A stretch of DNA of 64,000 nucleotides from Chrysoperla carnea (Eukaryota > Arthropoda > Insecta > Neuroptera > Chrysopidae): contig NC_058339.1 of assembly GCF_905475395.1 (NCBI RefSeq), positions 8,564,001 to 8,628,000 of the forward strand. The letters run 5' to 3'. A program made the translations under genes and the position numbers. The notes beneath the pieces were generated by a model. It saw only the letters and a list, made by a program, of their open reading frames with translations. It had not been told where the DNA came from and ran no database searches. Shown one piece after another: positions 24,701 through 33,775 of the stretch. Numbering within the stretch: the first letter of the stretch is position 1; each line of letters opens with the position of its first letter.

Positions 24701-26121
24701 AAATAATAGATAGAAAAGAAATTTAAATGTGAAAAATGTTCTTTATAAAAAAATAAACAACTTATTTTTCAAACATTTTTTCGTAAATATCATGGTTGAT
24801 CCGTGAGGGCGTAAATTAGGACAAAATTTTGGTGTCCATTTTCTCAAAAGTAAAAAAATAGAAATTTGAACATTTGCAGATAGATTCAACTAGTGATATT
24901 GTAAAAGATTCTCGAAAAACAAAGGAAATGTTCGAGCAAATTCTTTCAAAAATTATTTGAATTTTTGAAAACCAAAACAAACGGCAGCCGAAAGGTCGGC
25001 ATACCTAATTCCGTTGCGGTTTTAAACTCTTCTAATTAATTAAAACAATTTCTATACAGGGTATGTCAGCAATTTTCACAGTCAATTGTGTGTTTTCTTA
25101 TTTTGATAGCTGAGTGTATAGTACACGAAAATGACCTGATATAATTAAGAAATAAAGTAGAGCCTCAGTAATCCGTACACTCAGTAGCCCGGCAGATCTA
25201 ATAATCGGAACACATTTCGCCCGCTCATTCCACAAGGCAAGGCATTAACACCAACTTGATAACATGCTGAAGAAGTTCAAGATTTCTTTTGCCATTTTCA
25301 ACATGTATTTTTCTAACCCCTAGAAGAAGTGGTTCCCACCCCCTGGGCAAAAGCACCATATAACTATTGATTTAGAGAGTGAACAATGCTTAATCCCAAA
25401 TTTTCCGGTCAATCGGAAATATGAACAAAATTTAGAGGTTTTAGCCTCGTTTAGTATTATCATACCTAGAGATTATAGTTTTTCGTTAATCAAAAATTAA
25501 CTTTGATACGATATCATTGAAGTAGGTATTTGCGAAAAAATGAAGATAAAACATTACTATGATGATCATCGCAAATTGTTGCATTTTTTAATCTTCTTTT
25601 TTTTTTTTTTGTCATTTTTTATATGATTAGAGCAAATATATCTCGCTTAAGACTTTAAATTTTTACAACCAATGATTTATGTAAAAAATAAAGAGATAAA
25701 TTTTATAAAATATTGCTTTAAAGATTCAAAGTTTTGGGGCAGTGTGACAGGACAGTGACGTGTGTCCCAAAAAAACTGTTCTTAATTGTAACTCTTATCT
25801 GTGCAAGGTCTCATAAGTTTATCACAAAATGCATATAGATCCACTGACATTTGTATCCATAACAATCGCATTCTTAGGCATTCTGGATAACTTCAATCAG
25901 AAAGTGAAATATTAAAGTAAAACTCACCCCGTTACAAGCGGCCGTTTTTTACAAAGTTTTTTAAACGTTTAAATTTAGAAAAACAAAATCAAAATATTTA
26001 TATTCACTTTCTATTTACAATCTCGATTAAAATAATTTATGTTAACTAGATTAAGATCTGGACAACAATTTCGATATAACTTACTATACTCTTTTAATGG
26101 AATATCATTTTTGCTTTCCAT
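15792..26121 (-). CDS. SLC7-family amino-acid transporter (light-chain type), gene B
   Basis: Predicted 537-residue multi-pass plasma-membrane amino-acid transporter. Coding exons in transcript order on the minus strand: 26085-26121 (ATG at 26119-26121), 24197-24466, 19926-20201, 19704-19829, 19148-19247, 18779-18823, 17674-17998, 16756-16905, 15998-16166 and 15792-15907 (TAA stop). All junctions are GT-AG and the frame closes exactly. A hydrophilic N-terminus of about 50 residues precedes TM1 with GVMIGSGIF (glycine-serine-glycine 69-71); then ALAFAELGTVVPRSGAEYAY in TM2-TM3, FYSGLWAYDGW in TM6, TEEIKNP, YVAGQEGHMIK and HRPYK. The C-terminus is short and charged. The cysteine expected in the TM3-TM4 loop for bonding to an SLC3 heavy chain is not at the aligned place. 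The 4-kb intron before the TM2 exon contains an ionotropic receptor gene and non-LTR fragments. Confidence 0.93.
16960..17610. repeat. Tandem repeat of about 185 bp in gene B intron
   Basis: Unit starts at the TTCCCATTT block at about 16962, 17148, 17299 and 17483. Spacings are about 186, 151 and 184 bp; the second unit lacks about 35 bp that include CTAGGTCACCATTGG. Each unit contains TTATGTTAAAGGTCAAAT, TTTGACCTTGGAATAACC and AAGAATATGAAATCAAAAGC. The last unit is partial and stops just before exon 17674-17998. Confidence 0.85.
18538..18662. mobile_element. Short hairpin MITE in gene B intron
   Basis: The left arm contains TTCGAAGCGAATTACATAAA and GTACAGAAATAAA; the right arm contains ATTTCTGTAGGTACGGC and TTATGTAATTCGCTTCGA. 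The arms are inverted and nearly perfect, with about 40 bp between them. No coding sequence. Confidence 0.65.
19336..19600 (+). mobile_element. Non-LTR retrotransposon 3-prime fragment, copy 2
   Basis: Carries the CHCPAL coding segment, the reading-frame end, and a 3-prime untranslated block ending in CAGCCACTC followed by three TAACC units. It lies in the gene B intron between exons 19148-19247 and 19704-19829, in antisense orientation to the host gene. Confidence 0.75.
20235..20650 (+). mobile_element. Non-LTR retrotransposon 3-prime fragment, copy 3
   Basis: The best copy. An open frame at 20249-20545 encodes the end of a retrotransposon polyprotein: AAITGHWLGDKHAERLGL, then a CxxC-x-H-x-C-type segment (CGSCHSGDEEETMSHLLC) and a short tail ending at TAG. 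This is the region after the RNase H domain in I, R1 or LOA-type elements. The 3-prime untranslated block ends in CAGCCACTC and four TAACC units. A 16-bp block GTTGCGGCTATCACAG occurs twice at its 5-prime end. It is antisense to the host transporter gene. Confidence 0.8.
20967..22853 (-). CDS. Divergent ionotropic receptor (IR family chemoreceptor)
   Basis: Single-exon gene, 628 residues, ATG at 22851-22853. An N-terminal hydrophobic stretch (about residues 10-24) looks like a signal peptide. The ligand-binding half S1 spans about 224-340 (HIGYNTIKPFF, IEGRALFLLSEI, YDMVIGAFSLTP). Membrane segment M1 is about 350-370, the pore region about 383-403 (WYVWMSLMKTVLDQS), M3 about 406-428, followed by STCYKTELFNIML. 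S2 is about 450-590 and M4 about 603-622, with a very short cytoplasmic tail. This order is that of the iGluR-like IR superfamily; length is typical. Such receptors act in chemosensory dendrites with co-receptors. The specific subfamily is not recognised. It lies on the same strand within the 4-kb intron of transporter gene B, so it needs its own promoter. Confidence 0.92.
   Translation of the reverse strand: MGMLAKIFRSLWLIIIIDLNIIECQLKILNVKSNYKKTTFESTKYFQPMLQKYPEHTFYFHVDDKFLSTIDEHWNPKLFTNLQLIHGTYLSTEKPKKFYQKRHGRYVHVVVFQDQWNFQIYFQKALIQCYLDIVIFIIFDKKILDKNIEISDKMQKKFSGSTYERNILNKTFWTQNGVEKASMVYVLYNNSAYYVCFYCGNRTGQLQEITDLDSLPKENMFRNLNGHTLHIGYNTIKPFFYCEQNQTCRNEHSIEGRALFLLSEILNFKFNLIGNYRVIKSFGRWMSLLQNVQMGGQYDMVIGAFSLTPSCLFRHVDYVGSFSNENYLAIFATTKKIRFGTIWTILLPFNNNLWFLFGFSCFLIALIIYGFEKIFCRNNNCTFWYVWMSLMKTVLDQSQDFWIEYEFHSILVRFVIFFWLAFILIVSTCYKTELFNIMLNGFQRDPSYIDELIRNNYTFAFIKDTTIVSFRNKQVAKKSKFYENTCIALESTLHDDKMVVMGDQTILLFDLIFECRNVLFNIYHNLRVTHDINFITRTYVWYLQEHTPYRLSFHDRLSKMFDYGLLDKWKKDAFMNSNGIFIEKSNMEGFLTHNFLTIENIYSPLFFLMCGLIVSFLVFLIETCYYDY
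23076..23345 (+). mobile_element. Non-LTR retrotransposon 3-prime fragment, copy 4a
   Basis: Starts at the GCCTAGGCCTGGCAGTG block and carries the degenerate CHCPAF coding end and untranslated block as far as GGACCATGGTCTAA. There it is interrupted by repeat X and resumes in another partial copy. It lies in the large intron of gene B. Confidence 0.7.
23345..23575. repeat. Repeat X, copy 2
   Basis: Inverted relative to the copy at 14640-14872. Read forward: TTCCCTGATTTCTATTATTA, a pyrimidine tract ending in CAG, then a frame of about 65 codons beginning CTRSTVLLEDILTTVKKQEK. It is sandwiched between two pieces of the same non-LTR 3-prime end. Confidence 0.55.
23571..23694 (+). mobile_element. 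Non-LTR retrotransposon 3-prime fragment, copy 4b
   Basis: Only the untranslated end is present, from GAGCTCCAAATGGTTCATG to CAGCCACTC and a tail of TAACC-type units with one changed base. It follows repeat X directly. Confidence 0.7.
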
Positions 26122-26556
26122 TTTAATTAAAACTACACACACCACGTGTTCGGTGTCAAAAATATATTAATTAATTGATTGAATATTCCATATAAGAAAT
26201 ATAATTTACTAAATTATACTAAATACAACAACGTCTGACTGATTTAATAAAATTTATCCACATAAATTGATAAGATTATAAGTTTATAAGTGTTAATAAG
26301 TGGTCGCATCTTTACATAATTTTCTCTCTAAGTAGTCATTTAATGTTATAATTCTTATTGTTTAGTTTACACTTTAAAAAAAACTAATAATTCATTTTTT
26401 GTATTTTGTTAGCATTCTGTAACTTAAAAAATTATGAGATGGGTAAATGGGCTGATTCTATGAAAATTCAAATTCTTCAAAAAAAGCATATAATAATACT
26501 CAGTGCGATAAACGATAATTGTGAGGTAAGTCGTAGCAATTTGGGCTGTCACTATG

Positions 26557-27078
26557 GTAGTCGCGGAAACGAAACACTGATTTTGAAAATTTGAACACTA
26601 TAAGACAGATTTGAATGCAGTTTTCTGCATTCGACTGATTTCAATACTTGTTACTCGGAGTTTTTTTGGGGTCGCAGAACACGAAACGCGACAGAATTTT
26701 GTTTATCCCGAATTTCAGATACCTCGGAGAACAATTCTTTCGCGATATTCGTGTCCAGCAACTCCAATAACCCAAAAGTAATGAGTTGGGACTAATTATA
26801 TAATAAGTTTCTCAAAAATTTCAAAAAACAACGGGGCAGCAGGTGCCTCGAAGAGCAATTCTGTTGCGATATTCGCATTCTGCAACTCCAAAAATCTCCG
26901 TGTAACAAGTATTGGAATCATTTTCATCACTATTAACCAAATTATATTGCATCAATTTTGGTCACAAAATTTACTGATGATCTAACGAATCGAGTTCAGA
27001 AACCCGCATTCAAATCCATCTTACTGGTCAAATAGTTCAAACTTTGACTATTTTAAGTGTTTCCTTTACGCGACTACA
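26557..27078. mobile_element. GTAGTCGCGG-family MITE, most complete copy
   Basis: The left end reads GTAGTCGCGGAAACGAAACA and the right end, complemented, reads GTAGTCGCGTAAAGGAAACA. Inside are two inverted blocks around GTTACTCGGAG/CTCCGTGTAAC and GACAGAATTTTG-type segments. Partial relatives lie at about 4690-4960, 12268-12360 and 14250-14350. No coding sequence. Confidence 0.7.
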
Positions 27079-27119
27079 AACTTAAGAAGTTTGTTATGCG
27101 ATTTCGAAATACTTTAACG

Positions 27120-27357
27120 ATGCGGTACCCGTGGCTAAAAACATGTTAGAGAAATAAATATATTACTGATATAAAATATCGTAATAGTAATTGACTTTCT
27201 TTTTATTTATAGGCAATCTTATTACAGATATGATATACAAATTACATAATGATCAAAATTAAATCTTAATATTTTATCTCTAGCCTCTTTTTGCTCAAGT
27301 GGTACATTTTTTAGACCTTGAGTCTATTTTTCTTTATTAGCCAGCACGATAGGCTTT
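27120..27357 (+). repeat. Unclassified three-copy repeat, copy 2
   Basis: Block order TGCGGTACCCG, TAGTAATTGAC, TTATAGGCAATCTTATTACA, GATATACAAATTACATAA, CTTGAGTCTATTTTTC, CCAGCACGA. It matches the copies at 3805-4045 and 28440-28640 in the same orientation. Confidence 0.6.
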
Positions 27358-28439
27358 ATAATGAGGGGTAAAATCATGGAATTGCATAAAGTAATAAGTA
27401 AGGTATCGCGTACCGAGAAAAAAACCGGCTATGATATACAACAGCAACGATAATTCTATTAAAAACACAATTAATCAGTTCATAAATTAAAATATTAATT
27501 CTTATATGAAGTAATTTTAATCTCCATATTTTTATCTCTGCCATGGATAAAAACACGATTCCTGTATATTATAATTTCCTAAAGATAGAAATTGACGTCA
27601 GCAAATAGTTTAAGCCAATTATCAACAAACCAAATACTATTTTTAGTAATAATAGCTAAAATTAGCTTATGCTAAAAATGTAAAAATCTATCTATACACA
27701 AAAATTAACAGTTTTAGTATATATCTTTATTCGCTCCGTGTATGAGTAATATTTCAGAGAGCTACCATAGTAACGACACACTACTTTAATAATAATAATT
27801 TAATTGTATGGATAAGATATACAAGTCTAAGGATTATACAGGGTGTTCCGTGACTCGATGAACATTTCTTAAGAGCCTATTCTTTTGAAAATTTTAAGTC
27901 GAAAGTGCCTTATATACTTTTGTGCAACATCCAATGGTTAAGGAGTTATGGATAAAGTAGTTCAATGTTTACTAGAGGATCTATTTTCGACAATATTAAG
28001 AATAATTTCTTCATCGGAAAGTTCTTGCTGTAAGGGACGTTCTACATTTTCTGATTATGTTTCGATTACGACAATAATAATCAATCTAGATTGCTACTAA
28101 TTCATACTTGATCGATGGTTTCAGCTCAAGGATTTGTTTAAAATCATCTATCTATTGTCACATTAAAACAAACAAAAATTAATAACTTATTGTAAAAATA
28201 ATTAATGCATATATCAATTATTTGTAGATAAATAATGTATTTTAGCATAATCACTTTTAGGTATACATTATTTTAAAATGTTTTTGTGCAAATAACATGC
28301 GACAAAGCTTAGTTTATTTTAACATTTTTTTCTAATACGCATGACTTTTAGTGAAAACTTATTTGATTGAAAATAAATTTTTTTAATTGCTAATTTCGTA
28401 TTGTGTTTATCGAGCTAATCGAACTTATTTTGTATTTGT

Positions 28440-28640
28440 ATTTACGTGCGGTACACGCTTATAATATAAGGTCAATAGTAATTTACATTCTTTTTATGTA
28501 TAGGCAATTTTATTACAGATATGATATACAAATTACATAACGAACAAAATTAAATGTCTAAATTATTTCTCTAACATGTTTTTTTCTAAGCGATATATTT
28601 TTAGACCGTGAGTCTATTTCATGTCAGGAACCAGCACTTA
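28440..28640 (+). repeat. Unclassified three-copy repeat, copy 3
   Basis: Block order GTGCGGTACACG, TAGTAATTTAC, TATAGGCAATTTTATTACA, GATATACAAATTACATAACG, CGTGAGTCTATTTCATG, CCAGCACTT. Very close to copy 2, about 1.3 kb away. Confidence 0.6.
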
Positions 28641-29370
28641 AAACATAAAAACGAGAGAGAAATAATGGAATTTGAATGAATGTGTGAATTGATGTTGTTA
28701 TTTAATAAGTTTTAATAAATTACTTGACGAATTTTTCAATTAATTTATTTTTAGTCGTTTAAAAATTAAAAACTATACATAATTAATTAAATTAATAGTA
28801 GTAAATTGCATAACAAAACTTATTTATTATTGCTGTGAGAGACTTTTAACTATAGATAACAACTTATAGATGTCGACCTTCACTTAACCAAAAATTAAAT
28901 AAAAGGGCCGTCTTTCATTTAAATATTTTTTAATACTGGGACTTCTTTAATATAATATAATAATAACAGATTCTTCCCTCGCAATAATAAAATGTATTTA
29001 AAATGTTTTCTTCCGGTACAATTGCATTTATTAACTACAAACATTCTTAACACAATTAAATTATTATATTCTATAAAGTATTATACTCAGTCTCAAATCG
29101 CTGGACAAATTTCAATATAATAAGGATAATTGTTTGAGAAAAAATAACACAAAATATAATTCCTTTTGGTCACTTTATAAGATAATTTTTTAAATCTCAG
29201 AATTTGGGATCTGATTTTGTACCGATGATACAAAAAATTAAACTAAATCATGACGCTTGTGAGAAATATCGTGATAAAAAGTAGCAAAAAGCTCAAGAGG
29301 ACCACCTAAGCAGGTTTTTTTTTACCTAGTATGTAATAATTTGTAAGATAGTATTTTTAATTGAATTATT

Positions 29371-29417
29371 TTTTTAGGCAGCTGTTATTACATATATGTT
29401 ATAACAGTTGCCTAAAA
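29371..29417. other. Short near-perfect hairpin
   Basis: The arms TTTTAGGCAGCTGTTATTA and TATAACAGTTGCCTAAAA pair with very few mismatches around a CATATATG loop. It could be a tiny MITE, a deletion remnant or, less likely, a small-RNA precursor. Nothing decides between these. Confidence 0.6.
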
Positions 29418-29634
29418 GAAAAAATATATAAGCTTTTCATGTAAATGTCATATTGTTGAACAACCATTACAGATTATGAATTACAATCATTATAGTTATG
29501 TATTATACATTTTAAGAAAAGGAAAGGACACGAAACACTGAGCACAATGAAACAAGCACCATATTTGTATGTTGTTGATAAGGAAATATCAAAATGAAAT
29601 ACGCAGGTAGTAGAAAATGAAATAATTACACAGA

Positions 29635-29712
29635 AGCCGCGATTCGAAACCGGGTCCTCTAGATATCCGATCTAGGACGTAGACAACTTGGCAACTTTTT
29701 GTGTAGGTACTT
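29635..29712 (-). mobile_element. tRNA-derived SINE copy
   Basis: On the minus strand this reads TTGTCTACGTCCTAGATCGG, then GGACCCGGTTTCGAATCGCG with a clear B-box, then GGCTTCTGTGTAATTATTTC. The first and last blocks are shared with the copy at 1795-1860. Confidence 0.55.
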
Positions 29713-31782
29713 CATATAAGTCAGAATCCCTCATTGACTCTTGCAGAAATGATAAGATGATGCGGTTCTTTGTAATTATTGTGGAATTCCTTGAAGCTTA
29801 CAGGAAAAATCGGAACCATCCGGAAAAAGACCTAAATAGTTAATGCAAAGATTAAGCTGGCGTAAGTGACAAAACAACTGAACGTCCATGGACAGCTTAA
29901 TTTATTAAAATAATCTCTTATCATCCAAATACTTTTGATGGCACTTCTTTTTTATCATATTATGACATGATAGAAAACAATGAAAAAATCAGTTAGTTCC
30001 AAGTTTTTGAAAGATAAGTTAATTAAACAATCATCAGAAATACATGAAGATGTTCATTCTTATAATCAATTTTATAGTTTTTTAAACTACATGTATTCCT
30101 CTGATTACGCGGAAAATAGCTGTTTTACAATATGTATAAGTAAGGTCTCTCAAAATGAACATTATGATTTGAAATTAAAAACTATTTGCCAGTTTCTCTA
30201 GATTGAAAATATTCATTCCTACAGTCAATTTTTATAATTGTTTTAAATAAATGTGATCCTCTGATTACACGGAAATTACCTATTTTACAATATATAAAGT
30301 TTCCTAACTTCAACCGATTTAGGTGAAATTTTGAATGCATATGTAAATCGTATACATATGTACTAAAAAGTAGAAAATAATTTATTAAAATGTTTATTAT
30401 GATTAACTACGAAGTTCAATTGGCTTTATTTGCAACGGATTTAATTACGCACATGTCATTGTTTTCATTTAACATCGCGTTATAATTTGTACGCGTTATA
30501 CAAAAAAACTCCAAATCAAATCAAATATTTATTTAACCAATTAAATATTATCTTCGGAATCGTGTCATTCAAAATAATTTTGGTAATTGAATAGATATTG
30601 TTTTGATAAAAATTGTTTACAAACGTTTATACGTGTTAGTGTACATATTTTAAAAATTAATTCATTATATTACTCTAATTTTTATAAAAATGCTTATTTT
30701 ACAAAAACAATTTTGTATATTATTTATATAATTTTACCACAGGGTTTGTTTACAAGCTAGCTTTTGAAAAATTTCAATAATTATTCACACGTTAAAACTT
30801 AGCATTTACCTACAATTGAAAATAATAAAAAAACTTTTAACAAAAAGAAAACCGACTTCAAAAGTAAAACTTTTCCAAAACAAATTAAAATGCACTAAAA
30901 AGTAAAAAAATAACGATAATATAACGTAGTTAAACTTATTGTTATTTTTGGAGTCGGTGTCAGCCAAGGAAACAACTCTTACAGACCACATACTTAATGC
31001 AAATTTAAGACTTTTATGATTTTCTTATGGATAACGTTATCAGATTTGGACGAAAATGAAATGGGACCACACGGGAAGTACTAGCTTTCAAATAAATAAT
31101 TAGAATTATCAAAATTGGTTCACCAAGTCCAAAGTTCTGAGGTAACAAACATAAAAAAAATACAGTCGAATTGATAACCTCCTCCTTTTTTGTTTGAAGT
31201 CGGTTAATGAGGCATATAAATAATTCATATTTTAATTTAAAAAAAATATATATTTGCATCAAAAATATATGGAAATGAAAAGTTTGGGAGACGCAGTTAG
31301 AGAAGAACAACAATTAGGGGGTACACACCCTAAATAGGTTATTTTATAAGCTGAAATAATCGAGTGAGAAAAATATATATATAACTTATATATTCGAAAA
31401 TTAGATATATAGAATATTAGAATCAAAATATCACTTCACAAAATGACTGTTTTTTTTAAAAAAAAGCTTTGATTATCATTGTGGGCACTAGTAAGAATAA
31501 TAAATAAAATTATAGTAAAATTTACAATTTCATGTAAACAACGACCTTCCAATAGAAAGAAAAATAATAAAATGAATCTAAATGGTTTGATATCAGTATT
31601 TTACACGCGTGTACCTGAATTCGGTTCTGCACTCAACGAATTTATCTCAAAAACTATGGTTTAAATCGAAAAATTTTACTCTTAATTTTTGTCTAAATGT
31701 GTTCCAAACTTTCCAACACAATCCACCCTCAAAAAAGGCTCAAATATTTCCATACACTAATATTTTTTGGGAACGTCCTTAA

Positions 31783-32261
31783 CCCTAGAACCGTACCCAT
31801 AATAAACTTTAAATAACAGTACCCAAGGGTACTTTTATGGTACCCTTGGGTACTGTTATGGCACTTATTTCAGTCTCACGTTACATAATTAAACAAAAAA
31901 TTAACAAACTTAAATTAACAATTTTGGCAAATCTTTTTTTGGTGCTGTAACGGACTTTTGACCTGGGACAAAATGAACATCTACCAGATTTTAAATCTGA
32001 AGAAGATGGAGCACTAGTAGGTCTTGATTTTTTTTTAAATACCGCCAATACTTATTTGTAGATGCATAGGCAAAGTTTTGTACCCCACACACGCGTTGCC
32101 ACGACCGTACGCTAACAGGACTCGAACCGACTGAGGCTTCGACACGACCCTCCATCCCCCGTAAATACGCACCGATGCGAAAAGATCCGTTTTAAAACAA
32201 ACAAGTTATAGCCAATTCAAAATATATTTTTCCACTTGTACCCCAGGGTACGGTTATAGGG
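31783..32261. mobile_element. Non-autonomous piggyBac element with TTAA target sites
   Basis: The element is flanked by TTAA on both sides (31779-31782 and 32262-32265). The left end reads CCCTAGAACCGTACCC; the complemented right end reads CCCTATAACCGTACCC. Inside, on the minus strand at about 31900-32040, lies a degenerate piece resembling the C-terminal cysteine-rich domain of piggyBac transposases (GRCSFCPRSK, then an ICQNC-type pair in another frame). The catalytic region is missing. A nearby inverted block around GTACCCTTGGGTACT forms a subterminal hairpin. Confidence 0.85.
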
Positions 32262-33559
32262 TTAATGTTAATGAGTTACCTCTTATAATATAAAAAATGT
32301 GCTCGCACATAAAACAAGTACTATACCTTTAGAAATAAAGCTTTAGTAAATCCTTTTAAGAGACCCAATATTAAGACACAAATAAACTATTTTGGTATAA
32401 TACAAAAAAAAACAATTTTAGTCATCATCTTTACAATAATAAATTCCAATAAATCATACCTTGTTCTTTGCCTTTTGACGGCATTTTATTTTTTCTTGGA
32501 ACACACAAATAATTTTTATAAAAAAAATGTCGGTAAAAACTAATTTTTAAAATTGTATCACATTATAAAAAGACATTTTTATTATAAAAAAAAAGAATTA
32601 AAATAGTTGTCACTTAATTAAAAAGTATAAAAACTTAAGTACTATAAAAAATATTTATCACTGACCAATTTGAGTATTTTGTCAATGATCGTTGAGTACC
32701 TCGACTAGTTCCTAACTGAGCCAACTAAAATATTTAATAATTTATTTTTTTAAACGTGTACGAGCTTGTCAATAAATAATTGTTATTATTACAAAGTCGA
32801 TTTGTTATTACTTCGTTTTAATTTGTTTATTAATTTGTTAACAATTATTTGATTTTATTATTAAAGAGTTCATCTTTGATAATAAATAAGATTATTGAAT
32901 GCATATTTGTATCCTTTTTTTGTTTTGTCATGTATTTTATTATAATTTGCTTTTGAAATTTTGATAAACAATTTTATGATTGTGACTTTAAAAGATTTTT
33001 ATTTTATTTATTTGCGTTCAAATTATATAAGTTTAAATGTCAGAGGCGCGATTATCTGTCTAAGGCAAAGTAGGCGCGTGTCGAGAGATGTGAAAAAATA
33101 ATCGTGCCACACGTGCATACAGGCGCGAGATTACAGACAAGCTCGCGCGTGGAAGTTTATAAACAAACATAAAATTAATTGTTTAAGTAAGAATGCAAAA
33201 ATTGACAGTCCGTTTATATTGAAATTTGTTTCAATTCAAATGTGTAATAGTCTATTTCATATAATTTCGGCAAAAAGAGAAAAATTTAAATAAAACAAAG
33301 TAAAAACTAAAAATTGACTGAGTTAATTGTTGAAATCCCCTGTAAAGAAAGTGTTGAATGTCAGTGCTTGGCATTATCTTTTATAAAATAGAAGACTTTA
33401 AAAAACCAACACTTTTCTTAGGATCATCTTTAAATCCTTGAATGCTCTTGATAAGCATGTAAATTATTTTAAATTCCTTACGATGTTAAAATTTTAGATT
33501 TGAGCTGTTAAAGTTTGCATTTTTAACATATAAATTCTATATTGAAGTGTTTTTAAAGG

Positions 33560-33775
33560 TATATGTGCTTTATTAGTACAGTAAAAGAATCGGCTAATAA
33601 AGGAAAATGAAAGAAACCGCTCGCATTTTGCTAAAACCTCATGGAATGTGTCTCTTAGGTGTCAATTATCATTAGTAACGTATCAATAAGTATTTTAGTT
33701 CAATGAAACTATCAATTTTAAAGTTCACTTAAAAAATTAGTAACTAGGCAACTTGTATGACGCAACTGTTAAGTG
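33560..33775. repeat. Half copy of the palindromic repeat at 61.7-62.1 kb
   Basis: Shares, in order, TTGCTAAAAC, CATGGAATGTG, TTAGGTGTCAATTATCATTA and TTAAAAAATTAGTAACTAGG with one arm of the element at 61685-62130. Only one arm is present here. Confidence 0.5.

Noticed and set aside
29980-31313. Short frames at 30-31.3 kb as genes
   Set aside because: No domain, no splice partners, low-complexity composition expected by chance in AT-rich DNA.
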